NCBI GenBank assembly: GCA_050010115.1
Contig: JBEKLQ010000001.1
Coordinates: 62,001-126,000, forward strand
Reading direction: 5' to 3'
Length of the DNA: 64,000 bases
Source of the DNA: JAKACA01 sp050010115
GTDB lineage: Bacteria > Actinomycetota > Acidimicrobiia > Acidimicrobiales > Bog-793
Shown: one piece after another, positions 1 to 11,517 of the stretch
Numbering within the stretch: the first letter of the stretch is position 1
How the letters are laid out: each line of letters opens with the position of its first letter
Notes under the pieces: generated by a model
The model's database searches: none
What the model saw: only the letters and a program-made list of their open reading frames with translations
What the model was told of the DNA's origin: nothing
Program-made: the position numbers and the translations under genes

Positions 1-1
1 C

Positions 2-4087
<4,086 letters not shown>

Positions 4088-4157
4088 CTTTCTTTGTAGC
4101 GCCCACGCGGGGCGTCGGTGCTCCGGGCTCGAAACCTAACCCGGTTCACCGCCGCCC

Positions 4158-4190
4158 CGCGTGCCGCGTGCCGCGTGCCGCGTGCCGCGT
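4158..4190. repeat. 7-bp tandem repeat after rpoC
   Basis: The unit CGCGTGC is repeated four times from 4158 to 4185, followed by a partial unit. A 9-bp inverted pair (GCCGCCCCG at 4151-4159, CGGGGCGGC at 4192-4200) brackets it, so the array would sit in the loop of a hairpin. Confidence 0.85.
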
Positions 4191-4196
4191 ACGGGG

Positions 4197-4231
4197 CGGC
4201 GCCGGCGCCGGCGCTGGCGCCGGCGCCGTTT
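4197..4231 (+). terminator. candidate rpoC terminator hairpin
   Basis: A perfect 13-bp GC-only stem (4197-4209 with 4216-4228) closes a 6-nt loop and is followed by TTT (4229-4231). It lies about 110 nt after the rpoC stop. The short T-run is weak by E. coli standards, so the call rests mainly on the stem and its position. Confidence 0.55.
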
Positions 4232-4260
4232 GGCTCGTGACGCACGGCGACGGAAGCAGA

Positions 4261-4313
4261 CTGGGTGCACAGCGTGTCGTAAACGAGCCCGTTACAACAC
4301 GCTGTGCACCCAG
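4261..4313. repeat. perfect 17-bp inverted repeat
   Basis: The arm CTGGGTGCACAGCGTGT (4261-4277) is matched exactly by its reverse complement at 4297-4313. Inside the 19-nt loop, GTAA (4279-4282) can also pair with TTAC (4292-4295). There is no T-run. It sits 63 nt before the predicted promoter of the DUF1707 gene, so it could be a second terminator, an operator, or a mobile-element relic. Confidence 0.8.
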
Positions 4314-4375
4314 ACGGCGTTGAGGGCAGGTGCGCCGCTCGGATCGGGGGCGTAGTCAGAGACGCTCGGATGCTC

Positions 4376-4381
4376 TAGGTT
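4376..4381 (+). promoter_or_regulatory. -10 element TAGGTT, leaderless promoter of the DUF1707 gene
   Basis: TAGGTT fits TANNNT and lies 7 nt before the GTG at 4389, the spacing expected when transcription starts at the start codon. No clear -35 is visible. Confidence 0.45.
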
Positions 4382-4388
4382 GGCATCG

Positions 4389-5234
4389 GTGACCGAGAGC
4401 CCGACCGGCGACGTGGCGTCAGCGGCTGTCGCCGGCACACCAGCCCCTTCGACACCAGCCCCTTCGACACCAGCCCCTTCGACACCAGCTCCTCTCGTGC
4501 CGACGGCGGACCCTCCGGTGCCAGCGGCACACGCGTTCCCAGCCGGAGCCGACGCCCCGTTTCCGGCCGTGCCTGCTAAGGCACCCGTGCCTGCTAAGGC
4601 ACCCGCGCCTGCCTCCGCACCCATGGTGGCCCAGCCGGCCGACCCGCAGCAGCTGCTCAGGGTGTCCGACTCCGAGCGCGAGCACGTGGTCACGTTGTTG
4701 ACCGACGCCTGCGCCGAAGGGCGGCTGACCCTCGAGGAGATGGGTGCCCGCGTGGGCTCGGCCTACAACGCCGTGACCCGGGCGGATCTCGTGCCGCTCA
4801 CCGTGGACCTGCCGGTGGGGTCGATGGCGCCGGCACAGGCGCCGGTGCCGGCGGCGGCGCCGGCGGCGGCGGATCTCGTGTACGGCAAACCGCCTCGCAA
4901 GCACAAGAAGTGGCTGGTCACGGTGATGGGGGAGCTGAAGCGCGGCGTCCCCCGCCTCGAGGAGCACACAGTCGTCGTGACGGTGATGGGGGAGTCCAAG
5001 CTCGACCTCCGTCGGGCGCTCATCGATAGCCCCCACATCGAGCTGCACACGTACCTGCTCATGGGCGAGCAGCAGATCGTGGTGCCCGAGGGCGTGGAGG
5101 TCGACGTGACCGGCTTTGTGTTCATGGGCGAGAAACGCGTCGATGTCGCCGACATCCGCCCTCGCCCCGGCGTACCTCGCCTGCACATCCGAGTGATCGG
5201 GATGATGGGCGAGATCAAGATCCGTACCGGGTGA
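4389..5234 (+). CDS. DUF1707 (SHOCT-like) protein with LiaF-like C-terminus
   Basis: Function unknown. Residues about 1-85 are a Pro/Ala-rich tail built partly from tandem repeats (PSTPA; 15-bp unit at 4441-4485, 18-bp unit at 4569-4604). Next comes a DUF1707 domain (RVSDSEREHVV ... EGRLTLEEMGARVGSAY), a short Ala/Pro linker, and a beta-rich C-terminal half with repeated V(M/I)MGE(L/S/I)K-type strands like LiaF/cell-wall-stress-response domains. No transmembrane helix is evident. Start: TTG 4380 gives three more residues, but GTG 4389 lies 7 nt after a TAGGTT box and has no Shine-Dalgarno, so a leaderless GTG is preferred. Genes of this type are often tied to envelope homeostasis; that role is inferred here. 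Confidence 0.8.
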   Translation: MTESPTGDVASAAVAGTPAPSTPAPSTPAPSTPAPLVPTADPPVPAAHAFPAGADAPFPAVPAKAPVPAKAPAPASAPMVAQPADPQQLLRVSDSEREHVVTLLTDACAEGRLTLEEMGARVGSAYNAVTRADLVPLTVDLPVGSMAPAQAPVPAAAPAAADLVYGKPPRKHKKWLVTVMGELKRGVPRLEEHTVVVTVMGESKLDLRRALIDSPHIELHTYLLMGEQQIVVPEGVEVDVTGFVFMGEKRVDVADIRPRPGVPRLHIRVIGMMGEIKIRTG

Positions 5235-5368
5235 TTACAGGCTCGCGCCCCGGTCATGTGAAGTCGGTGTGGGCCGGGCGTTCCCGATCCGTCCGTTCGG
5301 TCCGCACCGGCCACCCCCGCACCCGTCCACGCGCCGGCCCGGGCGTCCGTGTGGCAAGCCCCAGCGCC

Positions 5369-5411
5369 GGCCTTCTATCCGGCCTTCTATCCGGCCTTCT
5401 ATCCGGCCTTC
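5369..5411. repeat. 12-bp tandem repeat
   Basis: GGCCTTCTATCC occurs three times in a row (5369-5404) followed by a 7-nt partial copy. It lies in the noncoding spacer upstream of the rpsL promoter. Confidence 0.85.
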
Positions 5412-5589
5412 AGTGTCGCCCAAGCGGTGCCGCTGTCACCGTTGGTTTGCACAGTGCAAAGTTGCCGTGACAGCGACGTGCCCGACCACGGCTGCCGGCG
5501 GCGACGATGCCGGCGCCGCTGCCGGCGACGGCCCGCCGGCTTGGCGGCCGTACCACCCGGCATTTGGGTAATCGGCCAGTCGGAGTGCC

Positions 5590-5621
5590 CCAGGGCCGGT
5601 GATATAGTCATATTGCCCTGG
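5590..5621 (+). promoter_or_regulatory. rpsL promoter (-10 TATAGT) inside a 7-bp dyad
   Basis: TATAGT at 5603-5608 is identical to the -10 proposed before rplC. It is framed by CCAGGGC (5590-5596) and its reverse complement GCCCTGG (5615-5621), so a dimeric regulator or an RNA hairpin at the transcript start is possible. The -35 is poor (GTCGGA with an 18-nt spacer). Confidence 0.5.
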
Positions 5622-5680
5622 CGGGGCAGGTGTTTCGCGCCCCCGCACCCAACCGGCGATCAGACTTCAAGAGGATTCGC

Positions 5681-6052
5681 GTGCCCACAATCGCCCAGCT
5701 CGTCCGCAGCGGCCGAGAGACTCCGAGGACGAAGACCAAGACACCCGCGCTCAAAGGCGCCCCGCAACGCCGGGGCGTGTGCACGCGTGTCTACACGACG
5801 ACTCCGAAGAAGCCGAACTCGGCGCTTCGCAAGGTCGCCCGTGTCCGCCTCACGAGTGGGGTCGAGGTCACGGCGTTCATCCCTGGGGTCGGGCACAACC
5901 TCCAGGAGCACTCGATCGTGCTCGTGCGCGGCGGCCGCGTGAAGGACCTCCCGGGCGTGCGCTACAAGATCGTTCGCGGGACGCTCGATACCTCCGGCGT
6001 ACGTGACCGTGCTCAGGCCCGCAGCCGTTACGGAACGAAGAAGGAGTCCTGA
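5681..6052 (+). CDS. rpsL: 30S ribosomal protein S12
   Basis: Decoding-centre protein of the small subunit. 123 residues, the normal length. The GTG at 5681 gives the family N-terminus MPTIAQLVRSGR, with an AGAGGA Shine-Dalgarno about 6 nt upstream. The conserved loops TTPKKPNSALRK and GGRVKDLPGVRY are intact, with the lysines at which streptomycin-resistance changes usually occur. First gene of the str operon; rpsG follows after 1 nt. Confidence 0.97.
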   Translation: MPTIAQLVRSGRETPRTKTKTPALKGAPQRRGVCTRVYTTTPKKPNSALRKVARVRLTSGVEVTAFIPGVGHNLQEHSIVLVRGGRVKDLPGVRYKIVRGTLDTSGVRDRAQARSRYGTKKES

Positions 6053-6053
6053 G

Positions 6054-6524
6054 TTGCCCCGCAACGGCCCCCCACCGCGTCGTGAGCTTGTACCGGACCC
6101 TGTCTACCGGTCCGTGCTCGTCACCCAGCTCGTCAACAAGATCCTGTCCCGCGGCAAGCGCTCACTTGCCGAGCGAATCGTCTACGAGGCGCTCGAGGTG
6201 GTCAAGGAGAAGACGGCTGCCGACCCGATCCAGGCACTGAAGCGGGCGCTCGACAACACCCGGCCGGACCTCGAGGTGAAGAGCCGGCGAGTGGGCGGTG
6301 CGACGTACCAGGTCCCAGTCGAGGTGAGGCCTCGGCGGGCAACCACGCTCTCGATCCGCTGGCTCGTGACCTACGCTGCCCAGAGGCGTGAGCGCACGAT
6401 GGCGCTCAAGCTCGCCAACGAGATCCTCGATGCATCCAATGGCATCGGTGCAGCCGTGAAACGCAAAGAGGACATGCACAAGATGGCCGAGTCGAACAAG
6501 GCGTTCGCGCACTACCGCTGGTAG
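6054..6524 (+). CDS. rpsG: 30S ribosomal protein S7
   Basis: Head protein of the 30S subunit that nucleates assembly of the 16S rRNA 3' domain. 156 residues, the usual length. Start is TTG 6054, one base after the rpsL stop, with AAGGAG (6041-6046) inside the end of rpsL; the product begins MPRNGPPPRREL. The basic beta-hairpin and the C-terminal HKMAESNKAFAHYRW are typical. Translational coupling to rpsL is likely. Confidence 0.96.
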   Translation: MPRNGPPPRRELVPDPVYRSVLVTQLVNKILSRGKRSLAERIVYEALEVVKEKTAADPIQALKRALDNTRPDLEVKSRRVGGATYQVPVEVRPRRATTLSIRWLVTYAAQRRERTMALKLANEILDASNGIGAAVKRKEDMHKMAESNKAFAHYRW

Positions 6525-6659
6525 GACCGGTCCTGGCGGCCGGCTGACCCGGCGGCTACCACGACGTCTCGGGGCCTGACGGGACCCGAGCCTCACGACC
6601 TATCGCGGCCGCACCACGACCAACAGCTGCCGACACAGGCAAGAGAAGACACGATCGAC

Positions 6660-8753
6660 ATGGCAACAACTTCAATCCGCGAATTCCCGCTCGCCAGGAC
6701 CCGGAACATCGGGATCATGGCTCACATCGACGCGGGCAAGACCACGACGACCGAGCGGATCTTGTACTACACGGGTCGCAACTACAAGATGGGCGAGGTT
6801 CACGAGGGCGGCGCCACGATGGACTGGATGATCCAGGAGCAGGAGCGCGGCATCACGATCACCTCGGCTGCGACGACGTGCCGTTGGAAGAACACCTGGA
6901 TCAACATCATCGACACCCCGGGCCATGTCGACTTCACCGTCGAGGTCGAGCGGTCGCTGCGGGTGCTCGACGGGGCCGTCGCGGTCTTCGACGCCGTGGC
7001 CGGCGTTGAGCCGCAGACCGAAACCGTGTGGCGGCAGGCGAACAAGTACCACGTGCCGCGCATCTGCTTCATCAACAAGATGGACCGCGTCGGTGCCGAC
7101 TTCAACCGTGCCGTGCAGATGATCCGCGATCGCCTCGAGGCGATCCCGGCCGTCACGCAGCTCCCGGTCGGTGCCGAGGGTGGCTTCCGGGGTGTGATCG
7201 ACCTGCGGACGATGAAGGCGCTCCTCTGGGAAGAGGGCATGGGCGAGAAGTGGTCGGAGGAGGAGATCCCGGCCGCCCTGGTTGATGGTGCCGAGGCGGC
7301 GCGCCACGAGCTCATCGACGTGCTGTCGAATTACGACGACAACATCATGGAGCGTTACGTCGGCGAGGAGGAGATCACCGCCGACGACCTGACTCACGCG
7401 TTGCGGATCGCCACCATCGGGAGCCACATCGTCCCGGTACTGTGCGGATCGGCGTTCAAGAACAAGGGCGTCCAGCCCATGCTCGACGCGGTCGTCGACT
7501 ACCTCCCGAGCCCGGTGGACGTTCCTCCCACGGTCGGCACCGACGTGAAGACCGGTGAGCCCGTCATCCGCGATGCCCGCGACGACGAGTCGTTCTCCGC
7601 ACTTGCTTTCAAGATCATGAGCGACCCGTTCGTGGGCAAGCTCACCTACCTCCGCGTGTATTCGGGCACGCTCGAGAAGGGCACGGCCGTGCTCAACACG
7701 ACGAAGGATCGCAAGGAGCGGATCGGCCGCATCCTGCAGATGCACGCCAACCACCGCGAGGACAAGGACGCCATCTACACCGGCGACATCGTCGCCGTCG
7801 TCGGCCTCAAGTCGACCTCGACTGGTGACACGTTGTGCGAAGCGTCGCACCCGGTGCTGCTGGAGACGCTGGAGTTTCCCGAGCCGGTGATCCACGTCGC
7901 CGTCGAGCCGAAGACGAAGGCCGACCAGGACAAGCTCAGCAAGGCCCTCTTCGCCCTCTCCGAGGAGGACCCGACGTTCCGCGTCCGCTCGGACGAGGAG
8001 ACCGGACAGACCGTGATCTCGGGGATGGGCGAGCTGCACCTCGAGGTGCTGGTCGACCGCATGCTGCGGGAGTTCAAGGTCGACGCTCACGTCGGCAAGC
8101 CCCAGGTCGCCTATCGGGAGACCGTGCGTGACGCCGTCAACAAGATCGAGGAGCGCTACGTCCGCCAGACCGGTGGCCGTGGCCAGTATGGTCACGTCGT
8201 CATCGACTTGGAGCCGACTGGGCCCGGCGCCGGGTTCGAGTTCGTCGACAAGATCGTCGGCGGCGTCGTGCCGAAGGAGTACATCGGCGCGGTCGACTCC
8301 GGCATCCAGGAAGCGATGAACTCCGGAGTGCTGGCCGGTTTCCCGGTCGTCGACCTGAGGGTCACGTTGGTCCACGGTTCGTACCACGACGTCGACTCGT
8401 CGGAGATGGCCTTCAAGATCGCCGGCTCGCTGGCGTTCAAAAAGGCCTGCAGGGCGGCTCGGCCCGTGCTCCTCGAGCCCATCATGGAGGTCGAGGTCGT
8501 CACCCCCGACGACTACCTCGGCGACGTGATCGGCGACTTGTCGTCGAGGCGAGGGCGGGTCGAGGGCATGGAACAGCGAGGCGCCAGCCACGTCGTGCGT
8601 GCCCAGGTTCCGCTGTCCGATATGTTCGGCTACGCTACCGACCTGCGTTCGCGCACTCAGGGTCGGGCCACGTACACCATGCAGTTCGACTCCTACCAGG
8701 AAGTTCCCGAGTCGGTCTCGCGGGAGATAATCGCCCGCGTGACCGGTGCGTGA
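6660..8753 (+). CDS. fusA: elongation factor G
   Basis: GTPase that drives ribosomal translocation and, with RRF, ribosome recycling. 697 residues, full length. G1 is AHIDAGKTT (residues 21-29), followed by RGITI, DTPGHVDF and NKMD. Domains II-V follow, with the domain IV region (GGRGQYGHV) intact. ATG start, after a 135-nt spacer from rpsG. Third gene of the str operon. Confidence 0.98.
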   Translation: MATTSIREFPLARTRNIGIMAHIDAGKTTTTERILYYTGRNYKMGEVHEGGATMDWMIQEQERGITITSAATTCRWKNTWINIIDTPGHVDFTVEVERSLRVLDGAVAVFDAVAGVEPQTETVWRQANKYHVPRICFINKMDRVGADFNRAVQMIRDRLEAIPAVTQLPVGAEGGFRGVIDLRTMKALLWEEGMGEKWSEEEIPAALVDGAEAARHELIDVLSNYDDNIMERYVGEEEITADDLTHALRIATIGSHIVPVLCGSAFKNKGVQPMLDAVVDYLPSPVDVPPTVGTDVKTGEPVIRDARDDESFSALAFKIMSDPFVGKLTYLRVYSGTLEKGTAVLNTTKDRKERIGRILQMHANHREDKDAIYTGDIVAVVGLKSTSTGDTLCEASHPVLLETLEFPEPVIHVAVEPKTKADQDKLSKALFALSEEDPTFRVRSDEETGQTVISGMGELHLEVLVDRMLREFKVDAHVGKPQVAYRETVRDAVNKIEERYVRQTGGRGQYGHVVIDLEPTGPGAGFEFVDKIVGGVVPKEYIGAVDSGIQEAMNSGVLAGFPVVDLRVTLVHGSYHDVDSSEMAFKIAGSLAFKKACRAARPVLLEPIMEVEVVTPDDYLGDVIGDLSSRRGRVEGMEQRGASHVVRAQVPLSDMFGYATDLRSRTQGRATYTMQFDSYQEVPESVSREIIARVTGA

Positions 8754-8943
8754 GCCGACAGGAGCGGAGGAGCGCTACCGGGGACGGTCAACGACCGGAC
8801 CTGGTGTGACGGCGTGGGCCGCCGGAAGGGAATTCCGCCCGGCAGTCCACGATCGGTACGAATCACAGTTCAACTCGCATGGCAGTCAATGAAGACGCGG
8901 CGCCACCGGGCGCCGCCAGGACCAAACGGAGCGGTCGGCACCA

Positions 8944-10131
8944 ATGGCCAAGAAGAAATTCGAGCGGACAAAGCCCCATGTCAACGTCGGCACCATGGGT
9001 CACATCGACCATGGCAAGACGACGCTGACGGCTGCCATCACCAAGGTGCTCCATGAGCACAACCCGAACGTTGCCTTCACGGCCTTCGACGAGATCGACA
9101 AGGCTCCTGAAGAGAAGGCTCGTGGCATCACCATCGCGATCGCGCACGTCGAGTACGAGACGGACAAGCGCCACTACGCGCACGTCGACATGCCCGGCCA
9201 CGCCGACTACATCAAGAACATGATCACCGGTGCGGCTCAGGTCGACGGTGCCATCCTCGTGGTCTCCGCCGCTGACGGCCCGATGCCGCAGACCCGTGAG
9301 CACGTGCTGCTCGCCCGCCAGGTGGGCGTCCCGTCGATCGTGGTCGCCCTGAACAAGGCCGACATGGTCGAGGACGAGGAACTGCTCGAGCTCGTCGAGC
9401 TCGAGGTACGTGAGCTGCTGAGCGAGTACGACTTCCCAGGCGACGACATCCCGGTCGTGCGCGTCAGCGCCCTCAAGGCGCTGCAGGGTGACTCCGAGGC
9501 GGCCGAAGGGATCATGCAGCTCATGGCTGCGGTCGACGACTACATCCCCGTGCCGTTGCGCGAGGTCGAAAAGCCGTTCCTCATGTCGGTCGAGGACGTC
9601 ATGACCATCTCCGGCCGTGGCACAGTGGTCACCGGCCGCATCGAGCAGGGCGTCGTGAAGGTCGGCGACGAGGTCGAGATCGTAGGCCTCCGCCCGACCC
9701 AAAAGACGGTCTGCACGGGCGTGGAGATGTTCCACAAGCTCCTCGACCAGGGCCAGGCCGGTGACAACATCGGCGCCCTCCTCCGTGGTGTGAAGAAGGA
9801 AGAGGTCGAGCGTGGCCAGGTGCTCTGCAAGCCGGGCTCCATCACGCCGCATACGAACTTCGAGGCCAACGTGTACGTCCTGACGAAGGAGGAAGGTGGC
9901 CGTCACAAGCCGTTCTTCTCCAACTACCGTCCGCAGTTCTACTTCCGCACGACGGACGTAACCGGGACGATCGCCCTGCCCGAGGGCACCGAGATGGTCA
10001 TGCCGGGGGATAACACCCCGATGCTCGTCGAGCTCGGCAAGCCGATTGCTATGGACGAGGGTCTGCGTTTTGCCATCCGGGAAGGTGGCCGCACCGTCGG
10101 CGCCGGCCGGGTCACGAAGATCCTCAAGTAG
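8944..10131 (+). CDS. tuf: elongation factor Tu
   Basis: GTPase that delivers aminoacyl-tRNA to the A site. 395 residues. G1 is GHIDHGKTT (19-27), then RGITI, and the G3 motif reads DMPGHADY, where DCPGHADY is common elsewhere. G4 is NKAD, as in other actinobacteria. Domains 2 and 3 are complete and the protein ends GRTVGAGRVTKILK. A 190-nt spacer with no clear promoter separates it from fusA; rpsJ follows after 21 nt. Confidence 0.98.
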   Translation: MAKKKFERTKPHVNVGTMGHIDHGKTTLTAAITKVLHEHNPNVAFTAFDEIDKAPEEKARGITIAIAHVEYETDKRHYAHVDMPGHADYIKNMITGAAQVDGAILVVSAADGPMPQTREHVLLARQVGVPSIVVALNKADMVEDEELLELVELEVRELLSEYDFPGDDIPVVRVSALKALQGDSEAAEGIMQLMAAVDDYIPVPLREVEKPFLMSVEDVMTISGRGTVVTGRIEQGVVKVGDEVEIVGLRPTQKTVCTGVEMFHKLLDQGQAGDNIGALLRGVKKEEVERGQVLCKPGSITPHTNFEANVYVLTKEEGGRHKPFFSNYRPQFYFRTTDVTGTIALPEGTEMVMPGDNTPMLVELGKPIAMDEGLRFAIREGGRTVGAGRVTKILK

Positions 10132-10152
10132 ACGACGGGTAGGCGACTCACG

Positions 10153-10476
10153 ATGGCAGAAGGACCCCGCCAGCGGATCCGGATCCGACTCAAGGCCTAT
10201 GACCACGAGATCATCGACCAATCGACGAAGAAGATCGTCGAGACGGTCCTCCGGACCCAGGCGAAGGTGCGCGGTCCTGTGCCGTTGCCGACCGAGAAGC
10301 ACCGCTACACGGTGATCCGCTCCCCGCACAAGCACAAGGACAGTCGGGAGCACTTCGAGATGCGGATTCACAAGCGTCTCGTCGACATCGTCGAGCACAC
10401 GCCGAAGACGGTCGACTCACTCCAGCGGTTGGACCTCCCCGCTGGGGTGGATATCGAGATCAAGATCACGGCGTAG
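10153..10476 (+). CDS. rpsJ: 30S ribosomal protein S10
   Basis: Small-subunit head protein, also the NusE partner of NusB in antitermination. 107 residues, with RIRLKAYDHEIID and SPHKHKDSREHFEMR typical of the family. It follows tuf closely and is probably the last gene of the str transcript. The usual partner rplC lies 399 nt away behind a hairpin and a new promoter, an uncommon arrangement. Confidence 0.97.
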   Translation: MAEGPRQRIRIRLKAYDHEIIDQSTKKIVETVLRTQAKVRGPVPLPTEKHRYTVIRSPHKHKDSREHFEMRIHKRLVDIVEHTPKTVDSLQRLDLPAGVDIEIKITA

Positions 10477-10520
10477 CGGCGGCTCAGGTCGAGGTCTTTC
10501 GCCGGCCCGCTTCGTAGGGA

Positions 10521-10545
10521 GAAACCGCCCACAGCGGGCAGTTTC
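10521..10545 (+). terminator. terminator-like hairpin after rpsJ
   Basis: GAAACCGCCC (10521-10530) pairs with GGGCAGTTTC (10536-10545) apart from one C-A mismatch, closing a 5-nt loop. It lies 45 nt after the rpsJ stop and before the next promoter. There is no T-run after it. Confidence 0.45.
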
Positions 10546-10616
10546 CACATACCGCGACCCCTTCGGCCTCGGCGGATGGGAGGCGATCGGCGGTCGAGGG
10601 GTTGGTCAGGTCCTGC

Positions 10617-10622
10617 TATAGT
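10617..10622 (+). promoter_or_regulatory. -10 element TATAGT before rplC
   Basis: Same hexamer as before rpsL. A weak -35 (GTCGAG, 10593-10598) stands 18 nt upstream, similar to the GTCGGA seen at rpsL. Transcription from here would give a leader of roughly 245 nt before rplC. Confidence 0.5.
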
Positions 10623-10631
10623 TCCTGGCCG

Positions 10632-10647
10632 TTGGGCAATTGCCCAA
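10632..10647. promoter_or_regulatory. 16-bp perfect palindrome at the rplC promoter
   Basis: TTGGGCAATTGCCCAA starts 9 nt after the -10 box, so it covers the first transcribed bases. It could be an operator for a dimeric repressor or form a hairpin at the mRNA 5' end. Confidence 0.55.
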
Positions 10648-10709
10648 AGCTCCGACGTCCGGAAGCGCCCTACGGTCCGCCGAGGGGGACCTTCCGGCAA
10701 ACCGAAAGA

Positions 10710-10742
10710 GCGCTCCGCTCCGGCTTGACCCGGGCGGAGCGC
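10710..10742 (+). promoter_or_regulatory. stable hairpin in the rplC leader
   Basis: GCGCTCCGC (10710-10718) pairs perfectly with GCGGAGCGC (10734-10742). CCGG (10720-10723) then pairs with CCGG (10730-10733) after a single-base bulge, leaving a 6-nt loop. It could be part of an autogenous r-protein control leader; that is inference. Confidence 0.5.
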
Positions 10743-10875
10743 CCGCACGATACGGGCCGATCGGCGCCCGGGACGTGTGCGCGAAGGTCCTGGTCAGCGA
10801 GCCGGTGCCGCCGCGTGCCCTGCCCAGGAGCCGTTGCGCCCGGTATGAGCACATCAACAAGGGATGGCACACGAG

Positions 10876-11517
10876 ATGGCCACGAAGGCGATCGTCGGCG
10901 AGAAGGTCGGCATGACGCAGGTCTGGGACGATGCGCAGCGCGTCGTACCCGTGACCGTGGTCAAGGTCACGCCCGTGCGCGTCGTGGCAGTGAAGACGCC
11001 AGAACTGGCGGGCTACTCGGCGTTGCAAGTGACTTACGGACAGAGGCGAGCGAGCTTGATCAACAAGCCGGAAGCGGGCCACTTCTCTTGGGCCGGTGTC
11101 GACCCCGGCAAGCGGCTTGTCGAGCTGAGGCTCGAGGACACGAGCGGTTACGTGGTCGGCCAAGAGATCGACGCCGGGATCCTTTCGGCCGGCGACAAGA
11201 TCGACGTGACGGCGATCTCGAAGGGTAAGGGCTTCGCCGGCGCCATGAAGCGCCACAATTTCAAGGGGCAGGGCGCCGCCCACGGCAACCACAAGAAACA
11301 CCGCTCTCCCGGTTCAATCGGCGCTTGCGCCACGCCGGCCCGCGTGTTCAAGGGCACCGGCATGGCCGGCCGCATGGGTTCCAGTCGTGTGACGACGCTC
11401 AACCTCGAAGTCGTGGCTGCTGACCCCGAGCGCGAGTTGATCCTGGTGAAGGGCGCCGTGCCGGGGCCGCGCGGCGGCATGGTTCTCATCCGTGACGCCG
11501 TGAAGGCGAGCAAGTGA
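10876..11517 (+). CDS. rplC: 50S ribosomal protein L3
   Basis: Early-assembly large-subunit protein near the peptidyl transferase centre. 213 residues from ATG 10876 (MATKAIVGEKVGMTQVWD), which aligns with the family N-terminus. An ATG at 10864 would add four residues, but its AAGGG touches the start codon. The core loop KGQGAAHG contains the Gln commonly methylated by PrmB. rplD starts within the stop codon (TGATG). Confidence 0.96.
   Translation: MATKAIVGEKVGMTQVWDDAQRVVPVTVVKVTPVRVVAVKTPELAGYSALQVTYGQRRASLINKPEAGHFSWAGVDPGKRLVELRLEDTSGYVVGQEIDAGILSAGDKIDVTAISKGKGFAGAMKRHNFKGQGAAHGNHKKHRSPGSIGACATPARVFKGTGMAGRMGSSRVTTLNLEVVAADPERELILVKGAVPGPRGGMVLIRDAVKASK

Larger units (their letters stand above)
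5235..5680. other. 446-nt spacer before rpsL
   Basis: I see no gene here. The stretch holds a 12-bp tandem repeat (5369-5411), a GC-rich region at about 5490-5545 of repeated GCCGGCG-type words, and the rpsL promoter with its dyad (5590-5621). The rpsL 5' leader would be about 65 nt. Confidence 0.6.
10477..10875. other. 399-nt spacer between rpsJ and rplC
   Basis: No credible gene. In order it holds a terminator-like hairpin (10521-10545), a -10 element TATAGT (10617-10622), a 16-bp palindrome (10632-10647), a strong leader hairpin (10710-10742) and a purine-rich patch before the rplC start. Other short open frames here lack a ribosome site and protein-like composition. Confidence 0.6.

Noticed and set aside
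4161..4355. 64-codon frame across the rpoC downstream repeats
   Set aside because: Arg/Ala-rich translation of the repeat and hairpins; no start context.
6672..10398. Long minus-strand frames opposite fusA and tuf
   Set aside because: Both mirror conserved genes; low-complexity His/Asp/Arg composition marks them as antisense artefacts.
10640..10915. 91-codon frame in the rpsJ-rplC spacer
   Set aside because: It runs into rplC in another frame, has no ribosome site, and its composition follows the GC-rich leader.
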